In this document: one piece after another, positions 62,569 through 64,000 of the stretch
How the letters are laid out: every line of letters starts with the position of its first letter
How positions within the stretch are numbered: position 1 is the first letter of the stretch
Program-made: the position numbers and the translations under genes
Notes under the pieces: generated by a model
Seen by the model: only the letters and a program-made list of their open reading frames with translations
Told to the model about the DNA's origin: nothing
Database searches by the model: none
From: Rhynchonema sp. JSB1_4
Taxonomy: Eukaryota > Nematoda > Chromadorea > Monhysterida > Xyalidae
Direction of reading: 5' to 3'
Length of the DNA stretch: 64,000 bases
NCBI GenBank assembly: GCA_030248065.1
Contig: JASAMV010001506.1
Coordinates: 62,001 to 126,000 of the forward strand

Positions 62569-63886
62569 TTGTGAAACATCAACTTAAGCCTTCCACATTA
62601 TGGTCTTATTGATGTTACAAACACAATCTTTAATCAACTATTATCGCTGGCTGTGTTTCACATGTGCATAATGTATTCCAAATTCAAGCCAAACCGGTAT
62701 TTTTGGATAAGAAATCATAAAAAATGCAGTTTTGAAAAACTCACATGACAAAAGTGACGAAAAACGCTGAGTTGAAGCCGAATCCTGCCAGCGCGTCCAT
62801 GTGGGCTCACAGGTTCTGATCACATTTTCGGACAATTTTGGTCGAAATTTAAGCGAAAACAATTGGAAACGAAGCAGAAATACTGTATGTCTGCTGCGAA
62901 GAGAGCAATATTTTTTGTCACGACACAACACTTCAAAAGTGCAACTTGTAAGAAGTCACAAGCAACCAAGCTGGATGATCAAAAGAGGGTGCATTTTCAG
63001 GTTTCGTGCAAAATAAATAGCAAAGTTGTCCGTCTTCGCGTCATACACAACAACAGCAGTCGCGCTACGAAACTAAAATACGAGTGCACAGGTCTAACAG
63101 CTCTCGTGCTGCTGAAATGTAAGCGGCTTGCAGCATTTGTGGTGTGTGCGGTCAGTTGAGAATTGGTGCCATGCCTATAAGCATTTCCTGCTTTTAATGC
63201 ACAATATGGAAATTGCTTTGAGAAAGCGTCACTCTTCATAGTGCATGAAAACTGACACAGTTCTAAATTTTCTCCGTAGATTTAAATGCAGAGCACTAAT
63301 ATTCTGATCTTGTGCTCAGCGGCGGCTGTGCCAACATTAACGTTCATGTGTACGCACATGCACAAGTGTACCGTGACATAATAATTCGAGCGTGCTCGTC
63401 CAGCTGGTTAGAGAAGGTTCCGACGCACGCAAGCGCAAGGTAGACCATTATCGATCAAAAACTCGGCACCGCCTATTGGCACATGGACATGCATGCAGCA
63501 TTGCAAAAATGTGCTTTCTGCGGAAATTGAGTTTCGTCAAAGAGATTGGAGCAAAGGAACGATTCAAAGTAGTAGTGTGTTCCCTTCAGTTCATGTTCTC
63601 AAGGTCAAGAATTCACTTGGATGTTTGAAGCGAGCATGAAAGCTGCCCGCAATAATGTGTTGGGGCCCTTGCGCTGACAATGACCAGTTCAACTGCCCTT
63701 CTATCTGGTAAAAATAGGTCGAAACTGGCAATCTCCCACTGGAGGGTCTCAACGACGCACGTCACCTGATCATTGCGGTGTCATGCTGGCCTGCTTTGAG
63801 GGCACGGGGTGCATATGACGCGTGGTGGGGCGACGACAACGACAACGCGCGCTGAATGTTTCATAATCTTGGCGCTTTCACACGTA
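62569..63886. other. No gene supported
   Basis: Short open frames only, on both strands; none has a domain, signal peptide or convincing splice partners. Confidence 0.45.
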
Positions 63887-64000
63887 TGTGTGTAGTCATA
63901 TGAGAGGCCCTGTGAGTGTGTGCACTACAGTATGTCTAGATGCCACAAGACAACGATTATGGCACCCGATACACCCATCGTAGGGTCAGGTGATGTCAAC
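63887..64000. repeat. Partial copy of the element at 32034-33027
   Basis: TCATATGAGAGGCC, GTGAGTGTGTGCACTA, TGTCTAGATGCCACAA and ACAACGATTATGGCACCC occur here in the same order as at about 32633-32735 inside the D1 intron element. The copy runs off the window edge. Confidence 0.75.

Overview
The window is eukaryotic nuclear DNA. Genes are split into many short exons, with introns from about 36 bp to 3 kb and acceptors mostly of the TTTCAG type. The secreted and membrane families present (Kunitz with lustrin-type cysteine-rich modules, C6-like domains, PAN plus thrombospondin type 1 repeats) are ones I associate with nematodes. I read it as a repeat-rich nematode, or a close ecdysozoan, chromosome segment; the species is inferred, not shown.

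Layout. (1) 1-6085, minus strand: the larger part of an unrecognised, possibly Kelch-like gene running off the left edge, with one intron almost entirely made of a 2.33 kb DNA transposon. (2) 7590-17296, minus: a large secreted protein gene with a PAN-like N-terminal part and eleven thrombospondin type 1 repeats joined by Gly/Pro/Arg-rich linkers. (3) 17.3-20.9 kb: gene-free spacer between divergent genes. (4) 20873-59905, plus: a tandem array of two-gene cassettes. Gene C is an 18-exon, 818-residue single-pass membrane protein with Kunitz-like and cysteine-rich ectodomain modules. Gene D is a 7-exon, roughly 325-residue secreted protein with three six-cysteine (C6-like) modules. The array reads C1-D1-C2-D2-C3-D3. 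All three D copies are intact. C2 and C3 are broken: shared frameshift in exon 1, exons 5-14 replaced by satellite DNA, and a further 31-bp deletion in C2.

(5) The array was built by a late tandem duplication of a unit running from the C tail exons through D to the next C 5' half (26.45-39.16 kb repeated as 39.16-54.85 kb). The two units then received different insertions. Because the unmodified copy is present, precise empty sites and target-site duplications can be read: a hAT-like family with 8-bp duplications, a second nested hAT-like element, a 5S-rRNA-derived SINE, and two TA-flanked inverted-repeat elements. (6) 59.9-64 kb: a tRNA-like sequence with a shortened anticodon arm, an element full of TTTCCCGCGGGAAA palindromes with 12-bp flanking repeats, and little coding sequence.

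Exon boundaries were placed by hand from GT/AG sites and checked by reading-frame phase. The TSP1 part of gene B, C1 and all three D genes are phase-consistent throughout; gene A has one unresolved exon and the PAN-to-TSP1 link of gene B is less certain.
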